The translations under genes were made by a program, and so were the position numbers. Positions 16,568 to 23,826 of a DNA stretch of 64,000 bases are shown here, piece after piece (position 1 is the first letter of the stretch; each line of letters starts with the position of its first letter). The stretch is taken from assembly GCA_947383215.1 (NCBI GenBank), contig CANDCP010000013.1, positions 1-64,000 on the forward strand. Reading direction: 5' to 3'. The stretch comes from an uncultured Roseburia sp. (GTDB lineage: Bacteria; Bacillota; Clostridia; Lachnospirales; Lachnospiraceae). The notes below the pieces were generated by a model. It worked only from the letters and a program-made list of their open reading frames with translations. It ran no database searches and was not told where the DNA came from.

Positions 16568-17272
16568 ATGATTTCCGAAAGAAAAAAAGGTTATGGCAAA
16601 TTAAAGATTATCATTGATATATGTATGACCGTCCTGCTGTTTATCCTTATGGCGTATCATTATGTGGGGGTGCAGTGGCATGAGATGATTGGAACGGTTA
16701 TGCTTGTTCTTTTCGTTCTGCATCATATTCTGAATGGAAACTGGTATCTGGCATTGAGAAAGGGAAAATATAAGCCGGGAAGGATTTTTCTTACAGTAAT
16801 AGACATGTTGTTACTTATAGATATGTTTTTGCTAATGTCCAGCGGAATTGCCATGTCACGTCATGTATTCCGTTTTCTGAATATACCGGTAAGTATGGCA
16901 TGGGCAAGAGGAACACATATGACTGCCGCCTATGCAGGATTCCTTCTGATGGGATTCCACATCGGTATCCATTATGGCATGATTATGAGAATGACCCGTA
17001 AGGCATTTTGGGCAGATACAGCAGACAGATGTGAGAACAATAATGCAGTGTGGACATGGGTATTCCGTGTAATAACTGTTTTTATTGCACTTTATGGTGT
17101 TTATGCATTGCAGAAAAGAGAGTTTATTGATTATATCTCCCAAAAGGTTCAGTTTGTCTTTTTTGATTTCAATGAGATGGCATTATCTTTCTTTTTGGAT
17201 TATGCAGCAATTATGATACTGACAATTTTTATCTCGTATTATTTCCAGAGATTTTTACAGCGGGGCAGATAG
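16568..17272 (+). CDS. DUF4405-type cytochrome-b-like membrane protein
   Basis: About 234 residues with roughly five to six membrane helices. Paired histidines in helices (VLHHILNGNW; HMTAAYAGFLLMGFHIGIHYG) match the haem-ligand spacing of DUF4405/cytochrome b561-like proteins. It is therefore a probable di-haem quinol or electron-transfer protein serving the upstream flavodoxin lipoprotein. The start at 16568 was chosen over 16538 because AAAAGGG lies just upstream and the residues before it look non-structural. It lies 55 bp after the flavodoxin gene. Confidence 0.72.
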   Translation: MISERKKGYGKLKIIIDICMTVLLFILMAYHYVGVQWHEMIGTVMLVLFVLHHILNGNWYLALRKGKYKPGRIFLTVIDMLLLIDMFLLMSSGIAMSRHVFRFLNIPVSMAWARGTHMTAAYAGFLLMGFHIGIHYGMIMRMTRKAFWADTADRCENNNAVWTWVFRVITVFIALYGVYALQKREFIDYISQKVQFVFFDFNEMALSFFLDYAAIMILTIFISYYFQRFLQRGR

Positions 17273-17308
17273 GTACAATTTATCAGGAAGATAAAGGAGG
17301 ATATGATT

Positions 17309-17749
17309 ATGAAGATTAGTAGTAAAGCAGAGTTTGACAAAGTAAATATGTTTGGCGCGGGAGCTCCCAATGAGGCTTTTGCTAAGTATTTTATAGGGGA
17401 TTCCTTTCTGAATCCGCTGACACAGCCGGGAGAATCGTCGGTATTTCTTGCAAATGTAACTTTTGAACCGGGATGCCGTAATAACTGGCATATCCATCAT
17501 GCGGACAAAGGCGGAGGACAGATATTGATATGTACGGCTGGAAAAGGCTGGTATCAGGAATGGGGGAAAGAACCACAGGAACTGAATCCGGGGGATGTTG
17601 TTGTGATTGGCACAGGAATCAAGCATTTCCACGGAGCATGTGCTGATTCTTGGTTTAGCCATATTGCAGTGGAAGTGCCGGGTGAAAATTGCAGTAATGA
17701 ATGGCTGGAGCCGGTGAGCGATGAGCAGTATGGCAGTCTTGGCAAATAA
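17309..17749 (+). CDS. Small cupin-domain protein
   Basis: About 146 residues forming a single cupin barrel. Metal ligands are visible in NWHIHHADKGGGQ (motif 1) and GIKHFHGACADSW (motif 2). The start at 17309 has GGAGG 8 nt upstream; the 17303 ATG is too close. It is followed after 35 bp by a carboxymuconolactone-decarboxylase-type protein. Cupin + CMD pairs, sometimes fused, are common and often act on reactive small organics or as peroxidase-like enzymes. The exact reaction is unknown. Confidence 0.87.
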   Translation: MKISSKAEFDKVNMFGAGAPNEAFAKYFIGDSFLNPLTQPGESSVFLANVTFEPGCRNNWHIHHADKGGGQILICTAGKGWYQEWGKEPQELNPGDVVVIGTGIKHFHGACADSWFSHIAVEVPGENCSNEWLEPVSDEQYGSLGK

Positions 17750-17784
17750 TATTTTATACCGAAGTATGACAGGAGGACGGAAAA

Positions 17785-18126
17785 ATGGCAGTAAAACAAA
17801 CGGCAGGAAGGACGCAGCTTGGGGAGTTTGCCCCGAAGTTTGCAGAGTTAAATGATGACGTATTATTCGGAGAGGTATGGAGCAGGGAGGATAAACTTTC
17901 CCTGAGAGACCGAAGTCTTGTAACTGTGGTGTCGCTGATGGCGCAGGGGCTGACGGATGAATCGTTCCGTTACCATCTGATAAGTGCCAAAGCAAACGGA
18001 ATCACAAAAGAGGAAATAGCAGAGATTGTTACCCATGCCGCATTTTACTGTGGATGGCCGAAAGCATGGGCCGTATTTCGTATGGCAAAGGAAGTATGGG
18101 CAGATGAAGAGGCGTATCATGGATAG
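17785..18126 (+). CDS. Carboxymuconolactone decarboxylase / AhpD-like protein
   Basis: 113 residues. The core DRSLVTVVSLMAQGL...HLISAKANGITKEEIAEIVTHAAFYCGWPKA is the standard CMD family signature, with a single Cys and the conserved His. There is no CxxC pair, so AhpD-type disulfide reductase activity is not supported. AGGAGG precedes the ATG. It is the last gene of the lysR-associated operon, and its stop is at once followed by debris of an integrated element. Confidence 0.9.
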   Translation: MAVKQTAGRTQLGEFAPKFAELNDDVLFGEVWSREDKLSLRDRSLVTVVSLMAQGLTDESFRYHLISAKANGITKEEIAEIVTHAAFYCGWPKAWAVFRMAKEVWADEEAYHG

Positions 18127-18130
18127 ATGA

Positions 18131-18301
18131 GTTCATTATAATAGTAATCCCCTGAATAAGCGTGTCGGTGACTGCGCCATTCGTGCATGCTGCAAGGCCA
18201 CAAACCGTACATGGAACGAAGCCTTTGACACTCTGGTGCAGATTGCATATAGGCAAAAGGAAGTGATAAGGTGTCTCCGCTTAAAAAGGGGGCAAAGCTG
18301 A
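18131..18301 (+). pseudogene. Fragment of a phage/conjugative-element protein
   Basis: An open frame of about 56 codons without a start codon reads HYNSNPLNKRVGDCAIRA, then ATNRTWNEAFDTLVQIA. It resembles the N-terminus of a small protein family common in clostridial phages and integrative elements (x-HYN-NP-x-RVGDC-IRA). The start has been lost and the C-terminus is unrelated. It is 4 nt after the CMD stop, consistent with an insertion or deletion boundary. The family match is from memory of the motif. Confidence 0.45.
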
Positions 18302-18489
18302 CAAATAAACCGAAAGATTTTATGTTACGAACACGTCTTGATGAAGAAACGCTTGAAAAACTGGATTATTCAGCAAAAAAATTGGGGTTAAGTCGGTCTG
18401 AAGCTGTTCGAAATGGCATTTGTGAACTTTGGTTGAGTTTAAAATATTCAAAGGAAAGGAAGATGGGAATGAAATCTTTTAGATATTGA
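18271..18489 (+). CDS. Ribbon-helix-helix (CopG-like) small DNA-binding protein
   Basis: 72 residues. The segment FMLRTRLDEETLEKLDYSAK followed by LGLSRSEAVRNGICEL is a ribbon-helix-helix domain (beta strand, then two helices). It starts at GTG with AGGAAG 8 nt upstream. Such proteins are usual cargo and regulators of integrative elements. The tail (KMGMKSFRY) may be out of its original frame: a second open stretch (18490-18583, DIETDDVTAYLVWAEEH...) follows in another frame without a start. Confidence 0.6.
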   Translation: MSPLKKGAKLTNKPKDFMLRTRLDEETLEKLDYSAKKLGLSRSEAVRNGICELWLSLKYSKERKMGMKSFRY

Positions 18490-18722
18490 AACTGATGATG
18501 TAACCGCATATTTAGTCTGGGCGGAAGAACATGTATATGAAGTGAGTAAAAAAACATATCAGGCTATAGAAAGTAAAAAATAAATAGATAGGAAAAGGCG
18601 GCACATTTTCTGCCGTTTTTATTTTTGGGTATTGAATTTTGGTCGACCACAATGCATAATATAATTACAGTTAAGGAAATGATTAACGAGTAAGGCAGGC
18701 AGGAAGCCGGAAAGGAGAACAA

Positions 18723-18878
18723 ATGGTAGATATGGGAATGACAGACCAACAGTTCAATGGTTTTGTAAGGTTTCTGTTAGATGCTCTTAAAGACGCAATG
18801 GAAGAAAAGGAAAGCGAGAAGAAAGATGAAAAACTTACAAAAATCGCCGACAATCTACAAAAGACATTGGAAGATTAA
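18723..18878 (+). CDS. Small charged helical protein of an integrated element
   Basis: A 51-residue ORF (MVDMGMTDQQFNGFVRFLL, then DALKDAMEEKESEKKDEK...) with AAAGGAG 5-6 nt upstream. It is strongly charged and predicted helical. Short proteins beginning with TD-x-QF are common beside conjugation and mobilisation genes in Firmicutes, fitting the recombinase and RHH debris around it. No precise function can be given. Confidence 0.5.
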   Translation: MVDMGMTDQQFNGFVRFLLDALKDAMEEKESEKKDEKLTKIADNLQKTLED

Positions 18879-19016
18879 AAGCCCCATTTATTTCTAAACA
18901 GGGCTAAACCACAAAAGGGGCGGTACTTGCCGCTGCCCCTATACCGAATAAATAATATCATTTATTGGACAAAAAGGCAAGGAATAAAGGGGTGATGAAC
19001 CGTAGAAAAGAAAAAA

Positions 19017-19181
19017 ATGGGCAGACCAACGGATAATCCCCGAACTGAAAAAGTAGGCTTTAGAATGTCGCCGACTGAAATTGCAGATATACAAAAATGT
19101 GCGGACGCAATGGAAACGCAACGTGTAAATGCAGTAGTTGAGGGGATACAGCTTCTTAAAGAGAAATTAGGAATATCATAA
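19017..19181 (+). CDS. Small RHH-like protein (MGRPTDNP family)
   Basis: 54 residues beginning MGRPTDNPRTEKVGFRMSP, followed by a helix pair (IADIQKCADAMETQRVNAVV). The MGRP-x-x-NP start and following strand-helix-helix fit small ribbon-helix-helix proteins carried by integrative elements. The ribosome site is weak; translation might begin slightly upstream at a non-ATG codon. It is followed by a cluster of inverted repeats. Confidence 0.5.
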   Translation: MGRPTDNPRTEKVGFRMSPTEIADIQKCADAMETQRVNAVVEGIQLLKEKLGIS

Positions 19182-19186
19182 AAAAG

Positions 19187-19288
19187 TAGCGGTTTGACAG
19201 TTTGGCAACTTTAACCGCTACAATCCACCAACACGCCGAAGCGGTTGATATGTTTATCATATCTCCCTTTGGTGGTGTTGTCAAACAC
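19187..19288. repeat. Nested inverted repeats (possible element origin or attenuator)
   Basis: Several perfect inverted repeats overlap: GTAGCGGTT/AACCGCTAC, GTTTGACA/TGTCAAAC, CCACCAA/TTGGTGG and an inner GATATG/CATATC hairpin. They lie between a small RHH gene and decayed recombinase sequence. Similar nested palindromes occur at transfer or replication origins of mobile elements, or as RNA attenuators. Which applies here is unknown. Confidence 0.5.
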
Positions 19289-19437
19289 TGAAAGGAGATT
19301 TTTGTTTGAACAGTCTGAGAAGTACATGTCGTTAAAATCGCAGATTCGCAATTCCACGAAGCAAAATTATATCGATTTATGGAATAAGAATTAGTACGAT
19401 CAAAACATTTAATTGAATGATCTCACCATGTCTTGAT

Positions 19438-19586
19438 CCGAGGGAGCAGCATATATTCCGTGTACTATCCGCTGATTGTGTTTATGATCGGAACTGCTGT
19501 TCGGTGTGGGGGCAATCGGTCTGACATGGATCGACGTTGATTTTAAAAATAGGGAAATAAAAATCCGATTATGTCAAGCGCAGTAA
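19438..19586 (+). pseudogene. Decayed tyrosine recombinase (integrase) remnant
   Basis: Three consecutive pieces in different frames together spell an integrase catalytic core: PREQHIF (from 19438), YYPLIVFMIGTAVRCG (from 19463) and AIGLTWIDVDFKNREIKI (19512-19565), ending in a stop at 19584. The order and text match the region around the first catalytic Arg (TALRCGE-x-GLTW-x-DVDF) of phage/ICE tyrosine recombinases. Two frameshifts and missing ends make it non-functional. It marks the right edge of the element debris 50 bp before the clpB operator. Confidence 0.7.
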
Positions 19587-19635
19587 ACAATATTCTTCTA
19601 AATGGGGCATATTTTGGAAACCTATTCAAAATGGA

Positions 19636-19678
19636 TTAGCACTCACCTCTTGACAGTGCTAACAAAAAGTGTTATATT
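19636..19678 (+). promoter_or_regulatory. CIRCE operator and promoter of clpB
   Basis: TTAGCACTC (19636-19644), a 9-nt spacer and CAGTGCTAA (19654-19662) match the HrcA operator CIRCE with one mismatch in the right arm. A consensus promoter overlaps it: -35 TTGACA (19650-19655), 17 bp, -10 TATATT (19673-19678). Heat-shock control of clpB by HrcA follows from the known role of CIRCE. A 7-bp hairpin (TTTGGAT/ATCCAAA, 19690-19722) lies in the leader. Confidence 0.92.
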
Positions 19679-19780
19679 CCAAATTAAGATTTGGATGTCT
19701 AAAAATCCTTTTGGTATCCAAAACTATCTAGTGTACTGATATGCTTTGTGGCGCAAAGAGTGCGCCGGAAGGAGGAAAGT

Positions 19781-22363
19781 ATGAATATTCAAAAATTTAC
19801 ACAAAAGTCGGTAGAGGCAATCAATGACTGTGAAAAGCTTGCGTATGAATACGGAAATCAGGAGATCGAGCAGGAGCACCTTTTAGTTGCGCTCTTGCGC
19901 CAGGAAGACGGATTGATTTTAAAACTGATTGAAAAAATGGATATAAATAAGGAACACTTCGTGGACAATGCAATCAAACATCTTGCGGCGCGTGTTAAGG
20001 TGTCCGGCGGGAAGGTGTTTATCGGGCAGGATTTAAATAAGGTGTTCATCCATGCGGAAGACGAGGCAAAACAGATGGGGGACGAATATGTTTCGGTAGA
20101 GCATTTGTTCCTTGCGTTGCTCAGATATCCCAACAAGGCGATGAAAGAAATTTTAAAGGAATACGGAATCACAAGAGACCGTTTTTTGCAGGCGCTGTCT
20201 ACGGTAAGAGGCAATCAGCGCGTGGTATCGGACAATCCCGAAGCGACATACGATACGCTGAATAAATACGGATATGATATGGTCGAGCGTGCGCGCGACC
20301 AGAAATTAGATCCGGTAATCGGCAGGGATGCGGAGATTCGGAATGTTGTGCGGATTCTCTCAAGAAAGACAAAAAATAACCCGGTGTTAATCGGGGAGCC
20401 GGGCGTCGGGAAGACGGCGGTCGTAGAAGGTCTGGCACAGAGAATCGTGCGGGGCGACGTACCGGAAGGCTTGAAGGACAAGAAGCTGTTTGCGCTCGAT
20501 ATGGGCGCGCTTGTCGCCGGAGCAAAGTACAGAGGCGAATTTGAAGAGCGCTTAAAGGCGGTTCTTGAGGAAGTGAAAAAGTCCGAGGGACAGATTATTT
20601 TATTTATCGACGAGCTGCATACGATTGTCGGCGCGGGAAAGACGGACGGCGCTATGGATGCGGGACAGCTGTTAAAGCCGATGCTTGCAAGGGGCGAGCT
20701 TCACTGTATCGGGGCGACGACGCTTGACGAGTATCGCGAATATATTGAGAAAGATGCGGCGTTAGAGCGGCGTTTTCAGCCGGTGCTTGTCGACGAGCCG
20801 ACAGTGGAGGATACGATTTCAATTTTGCGCGGATTGAAAGAGCGATACGAGGTTTTTCACGGCGTAAAGATCACGGATTCCGCGCTGGTGTCGGCGGCGG
20901 TTCTTTCAAACCGTTACATTTCCGACCGTTTTCTGCCGGACAAAGCGATTGATTTGGTGGACGAGGCGTGCGCGTTGATTAAGACGGAGCTGGATTCTAT
21001 GCCGACGGAGCTGGATGAGTTAAACCGCCGGATTATGCAGATGGAAATTGAGGAAACCGCGCTTAAAAAAGAAGAAGACCGTTTGAGCCGGGAGCGCCTT
21101 TTGAATCTGCAAAAAGAGCTGGCAGAGCTGCGCGGCGAATTCCAGACAAAGAAGGCGCAGTGGGATAATGAGAAGAAGTCTGTGGAGCATGTGCAAAGGC
21201 TGCGGGAGGATTTGGAAAATATCCGTAAAGAGATTGCGCAGGCACAGCAGGATTATGATTTAAACAGGGCGGCGGAGTTGCAGTATGGAAAGCTTCCGCA
21301 GCTTCAAAAGGAGCTTGAGGCGGAGGAGGAGAAAGTAAAAAGCGAAGATCTCTCCCTGGTGCATGAGAATGTCAGCGACGAGGAGATTGCAAGAATCATT
21401 TCGCGCTGGACCGGAATTCCGGTGGCGAAGCTGACGGAGAGTGAGAGAAACAAGACGCTGCACCTCGACGAGGAGCTTCATGGGCGCGTGATCGGGCAGG
21501 ATGAGGGCGTGACAAAGGTGACGGAGGCGATTATCCGCTCTAAGGCCGGAATCAAAGATCCGACAAAGCCGATCGGCTCCTTCCTCTTTTTGGGCCCGAC
21601 CGGCGTTGGAAAGACGGAGCTTGCCAAGGCGCTTGCCGCAAGTCTGTTTGACGACGAGTCCAATATGGTGCGGCTTGATATGAGCGAATATATGGAGAAA
21701 TACTCGGTATCGCGTTTGATCGGAGCGCCTCCGGGATATGTCGGATATGACGAGGGAGGGCAGCTGACGGAGGCAGTCAGAAGAAAGCCGTATTCCGTTG
21801 TGCTTTTCGACGAAGTAGAAAAGGCGCATCCCGATGTGTTTAACGTGTTGCTTCAGGTGCTTGACGACGGGCGGATTACAGATTCTCAGGGACGCACCGT
21901 CGATTTTAAAAATACAATCATTATTATGACGTCCAATCTTGGCTCGGCTCATCTGCTCGAGGGAATCGGGGAGGACGGAAGCATCGATGCGCAGACGGAG
22001 GAGGCGGTTATGAATGAGCTGCGCGGCAATTTCAGACCGGAGTTTTTAAACCGTCTCGATGAGATTATCTTGTTCAAACCGCTGACGAAGGGAAATATTG
22101 CAAGTATCATAAAGCTTTTGATGGAGGATTTAAACCGGCGTCTTGTGGACCGGGAAATCTCGGTGGAATTGACGCCGGAGGCCGAAGCTTATATCGTAGA
22201 ACGCGGGTATGATCCGGTATATGGAGCAAGGCCGCTAAAGCGTTTCCTTCAGAAGCATGTGGAGACGCTCTCTGCAAAATTAATTTTAGCGGATGAGGTC
22301 CAAACAGGGGATACGATTGTCATTGATTTGGAAAACGACAGATTGACCGCGGGAAGAAAATAA
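19781..22363 (+). CDS. clpB: ATP-dependent disaggregase ClpB
   Basis: 860 residues with the full Hsp100 layout: N-terminal Clp-N repeats (1-145), first AAA+ module (Walker [14 protein letters not shown]), a long coiled-coil middle domain (about 410-520, heptad-rich, Lys/Glu-rich), and second AAA+ module ([15 protein letters not shown], then a Clp-D2 C-terminus). The coiled-coil length and the absence of a ClpP-binding loop identify ClpB rather than ClpC or ClpA. ClpB works with DnaK to rescue aggregated proteins in the cytosol. The start at 19781 follows AAGGAGG; the ORF extends upstream to 19748 without support. A CIRCE operator precedes it. Confidence 0.96.
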   Translation: MNIQKFTQKSVEAINDCEKLAYEYGNQEIEQEHLLVALLRQEDGLILKLIEKMDINKEHFVDNAIKHLAARVKVSGGKVFIGQDLNKVFIHAEDEAKQMGDEYVSVEHLFLALLRYPNKAMKEILKEYGITRDRFLQALSTVRGNQRVVSDNPEATYDTLNKYGYDMVERARDQKLDPVIGRDAEIRNVVRILSRKTKNNPVLIGEPGVGKTAVVEGLAQRIVRGDVPEGLKDKKLFALDMGALVAGAKYRGEFEERLKAVLEEVKKSEGQIILFIDELHTIVGAGKTDGAMDAGQLLKPMLARGELHCIGATTLDEYREYIEKDAALERRFQPVLVDEPTVEDTISILRGLKERYEVFHGVKITDSALVSAAVLSNRYISDRFLPDKAIDLVDEACALIKTELDSMPTELDELNRRIMQMEIEETALKKEEDRLSRERLLNLQKELAELRGEFQTKKAQWDNEKKSVEHVQRLREDLENIRKEIAQAQQDYDLNRAAELQYGKLPQLQKELEAEEEKVKSEDLSLVHENVSDEEIARIISRWTGIPVAKLTESERNKTLHLDEELHGRVIGQDEGVTKVTEAIIRSKAGIKDPTKPIGSFLFLGPTGVGKTELAKALAASLFDDESNMVRLDMSEYMEKYSVSRLIGAPPGYVGYDEGGQLTEAVRRKPYSVVLFDEVEKAHPDVFNVLLQVLDDGRITDSQGRTVDFKNTIIIMTSNLGSAHLLEGIGEDGSIDAQTEEAVMNELRGNFRPEFLNRLDEIILFKPLTKGNIASIIKLLMEDLNRRLVDREISVELTPEAEAYIVERGYDPVYGARPLKRFLQKHVETLSAKLILADEVQTGDTIVIDLENDRLTAGRK

Positions 22364-22413
22364 GAAAATGGAATTGTAATATATGTTTGTTTGACATCAG
22401 AATCCGGACGGTG

Positions 22414-22455
22414 AAGGTCAACGGCGGCGTTTGCACAGCAGCCGTTGACCTTTTT
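22414..22455 (+). terminator. Rho-independent terminator of clpB
   Basis: AAGGTCAACGGC and GCCGTTGACCTT are perfect arms around a 15-nt loop, followed by a T-run. It lies between convergent clpB and the MFS gene. The T-run is only on the + side. Confidence 0.88.
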
Positions 22456-22485
22456 GTATCATGGGAAAACCGCCGTCTTTATTTC

Positions 22486-23592
22486 TTACCAGTGTGAAAA
22501 AAGGATTCCGGCAAGCGGCGACATTACGATCATTAGCACGGAAAAGGTAAACGATTCGATAGAAATCAGTGTCGCCCTCTGTTTTGAGGGGAACATATCC
22601 TGAAGTATGGTATTTGTTCTTACCTGAAGCGCGTCGTCGCTGAAAGCGGCCGCAAAGCCGCCCAGTGTCATTAGGACGTACATACCGGAGTGTTCTGCAA
22701 TTACTCCCGATAACACAAGGAGCGCGGCGCATACAAGAATGTGCCGGTATCGGGCTTTTTTGCATTTGAGTATTAGTTTTGCACCGAGGATACCCCCCGT
22801 TTCCATAAAAAACAGGGCAAATCCAAGTGCGAAGTCCGGCATGCCGGCTTCCTGCAGTTTTGCCTGAAGAAAAAACAATAATAAAATATCGACAGCTCCG
22901 ATGAAGGAATTGCAGAACATCAAAGAAACCGCGAATCGTTCCTTTTTTAAGAAGTCCACGCTGGCGCCAAAGCATTTTGCGAATTCTTTTCGCACGGAGG
23001 CGGCGGTATTTTTTTTGCGTTCGTTTTTATCGTCGGATACCGGCGCTTCGTGCAAGGATAAGAGAATTAAAATCTGTATGAACCCGACCAGGATATCTGT
23101 TCCATATGCCGCTTTGTATCCGATAAAAAGGGCAAACCCTGCGCATAGAGTGGAGATGCCGCCGAACAGCCGGTAAATAATTAGCTGATTCGACGCGTAT
23201 GTTTCGTAATACGGTTCGCGCCCGGCCGTCTTAAGGGAATCGTATGCAAGCGCGTCCCCGGAGCCGGATGAGAAATTATAACTTACGGCAAAAAATGCAA
23301 TAGATATACATATCAAAGGTAAACTTCGGGAAAGTATCATTGCGATATTTCCGATCGTATTCAAAACACTGCTGACGATCATCATATTTTTTCTTCCGTA
23401 TAAATCGGCGAGAACTCCGGACGGAATTTCAAACAGGAAGCTTGTGATGTGAAAAACAGTCTCTACAAAACCGATTTCCACGAGACTGAAACCTCTCGCC
23501 GCAAGTATCGCGATCCATGCGCCGGTCAGGGATAGGTTCTGGAGCACGGATGAAATATATAATATTGATATTTGTTTTTTGATTGATAACAT
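22486..23592 (-). CDS. MFS transporter
   Basis: 368 residues, about 10-12 hydrophobic helices, with the inter-helix loop GVLADLYGRKNMMIVS that matches the MFS signature (G-x-x-x-D-x-x-GR+). It is shorter than typical drug exporters but complete by hydropathy. It is transcribed toward clpB, and a ribosome site AAGGAGA lies 7 nt upstream of the ATG, inside an 11-bp inverted repeat (23599-23635). asnB lies upstream on the same strand. Substrate unknown. Confidence 0.87.
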   Translation of the reverse strand: MLSIKKQISILYISSVLQNLSLTGAWIAILAARGFSLVEIGFVETVFHITSFLFEIPSGVLADLYGRKNMMIVSSVLNTIGNIAMILSRSLPLICISIAFFAVSYNFSSGSGDALAYDSLKTAGREPYYETYASNQLIIYRLFGGISTLCAGFALFIGYKAAYGTDILVGFIQILILLSLHEAPVSDDKNERKKNTAASVRKEFAKCFGASVDFLKKERFAVSLMFCNSFIGAVDILLLFFLQAKLQEAGMPDFALGFALFFMETGGILGAKLILKCKKARYRHILVCAALLVLSGVIAEHSGMYVLMTLGGFAAAFSDDALQVRTNTILQDMFPSKQRATLISIESFTFSVLMIVMSPLAGILFSHW

Positions 23593-23598
23593 AAAAAA

Positions 23599-23635
23599 AT
23601 CTCCTTAACTTTGAAAATAGAATCGTTAAGGAGAT
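23599..23635 (-). promoter_or_regulatory. Inverted repeat covering the MFS ribosome site
   Basis: On the - strand, ATCTCCTTAAC and GTTAAGGAGAT are perfect 11-bp arms around 15 nt. The downstream arm contains the Shine-Dalgarno AAGGAG of the MFS gene, so a hairpin in the mRNA would hide it. A weak promoter (TTGGCA - 17 bp - TTCTAT) could alternatively make the repeat a DNA operator. Confidence 0.55.
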
Positions 23636-23670
23636 AATGTGCCAAATACGTGAAATCTTCGAAAGAAATG

Positions 23671-23778
23671 TTAATGCTCTGTTTTCCCGCAAATCTTCCC
23701 CAAAATAGGCGCACTATCCCCGTGGACAGGGAAAATGTAACCCTTTTTCAGTTGTAGATTTGTCAGTTTCCAGAACAT
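23671..23778 (-). CDS. Possible 35-residue peptide between asnB and the MFS gene
   Basis: The ORF reads MFWKLTNLQLKKGYIFPVHG, then DSAPILGKICGKTEH. A GGAGG lies 12 nt upstream of the ATG, which is rather far. It is on the same strand as asnB and the MFS gene and between them. It could be a leader peptide, a small membrane-associated peptide, or chance; nothing else supports translation. Confidence 0.25.
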   Translation of the reverse strand: MFWKLTNLQLKKGYIFPVHGDSAPILGKICGKTEH

Positions 23779-23826
23779 AACTGTTGTCGTCCTCCGTTTA
23801 GGAAATTTATCTGTATTTCTAATTTA

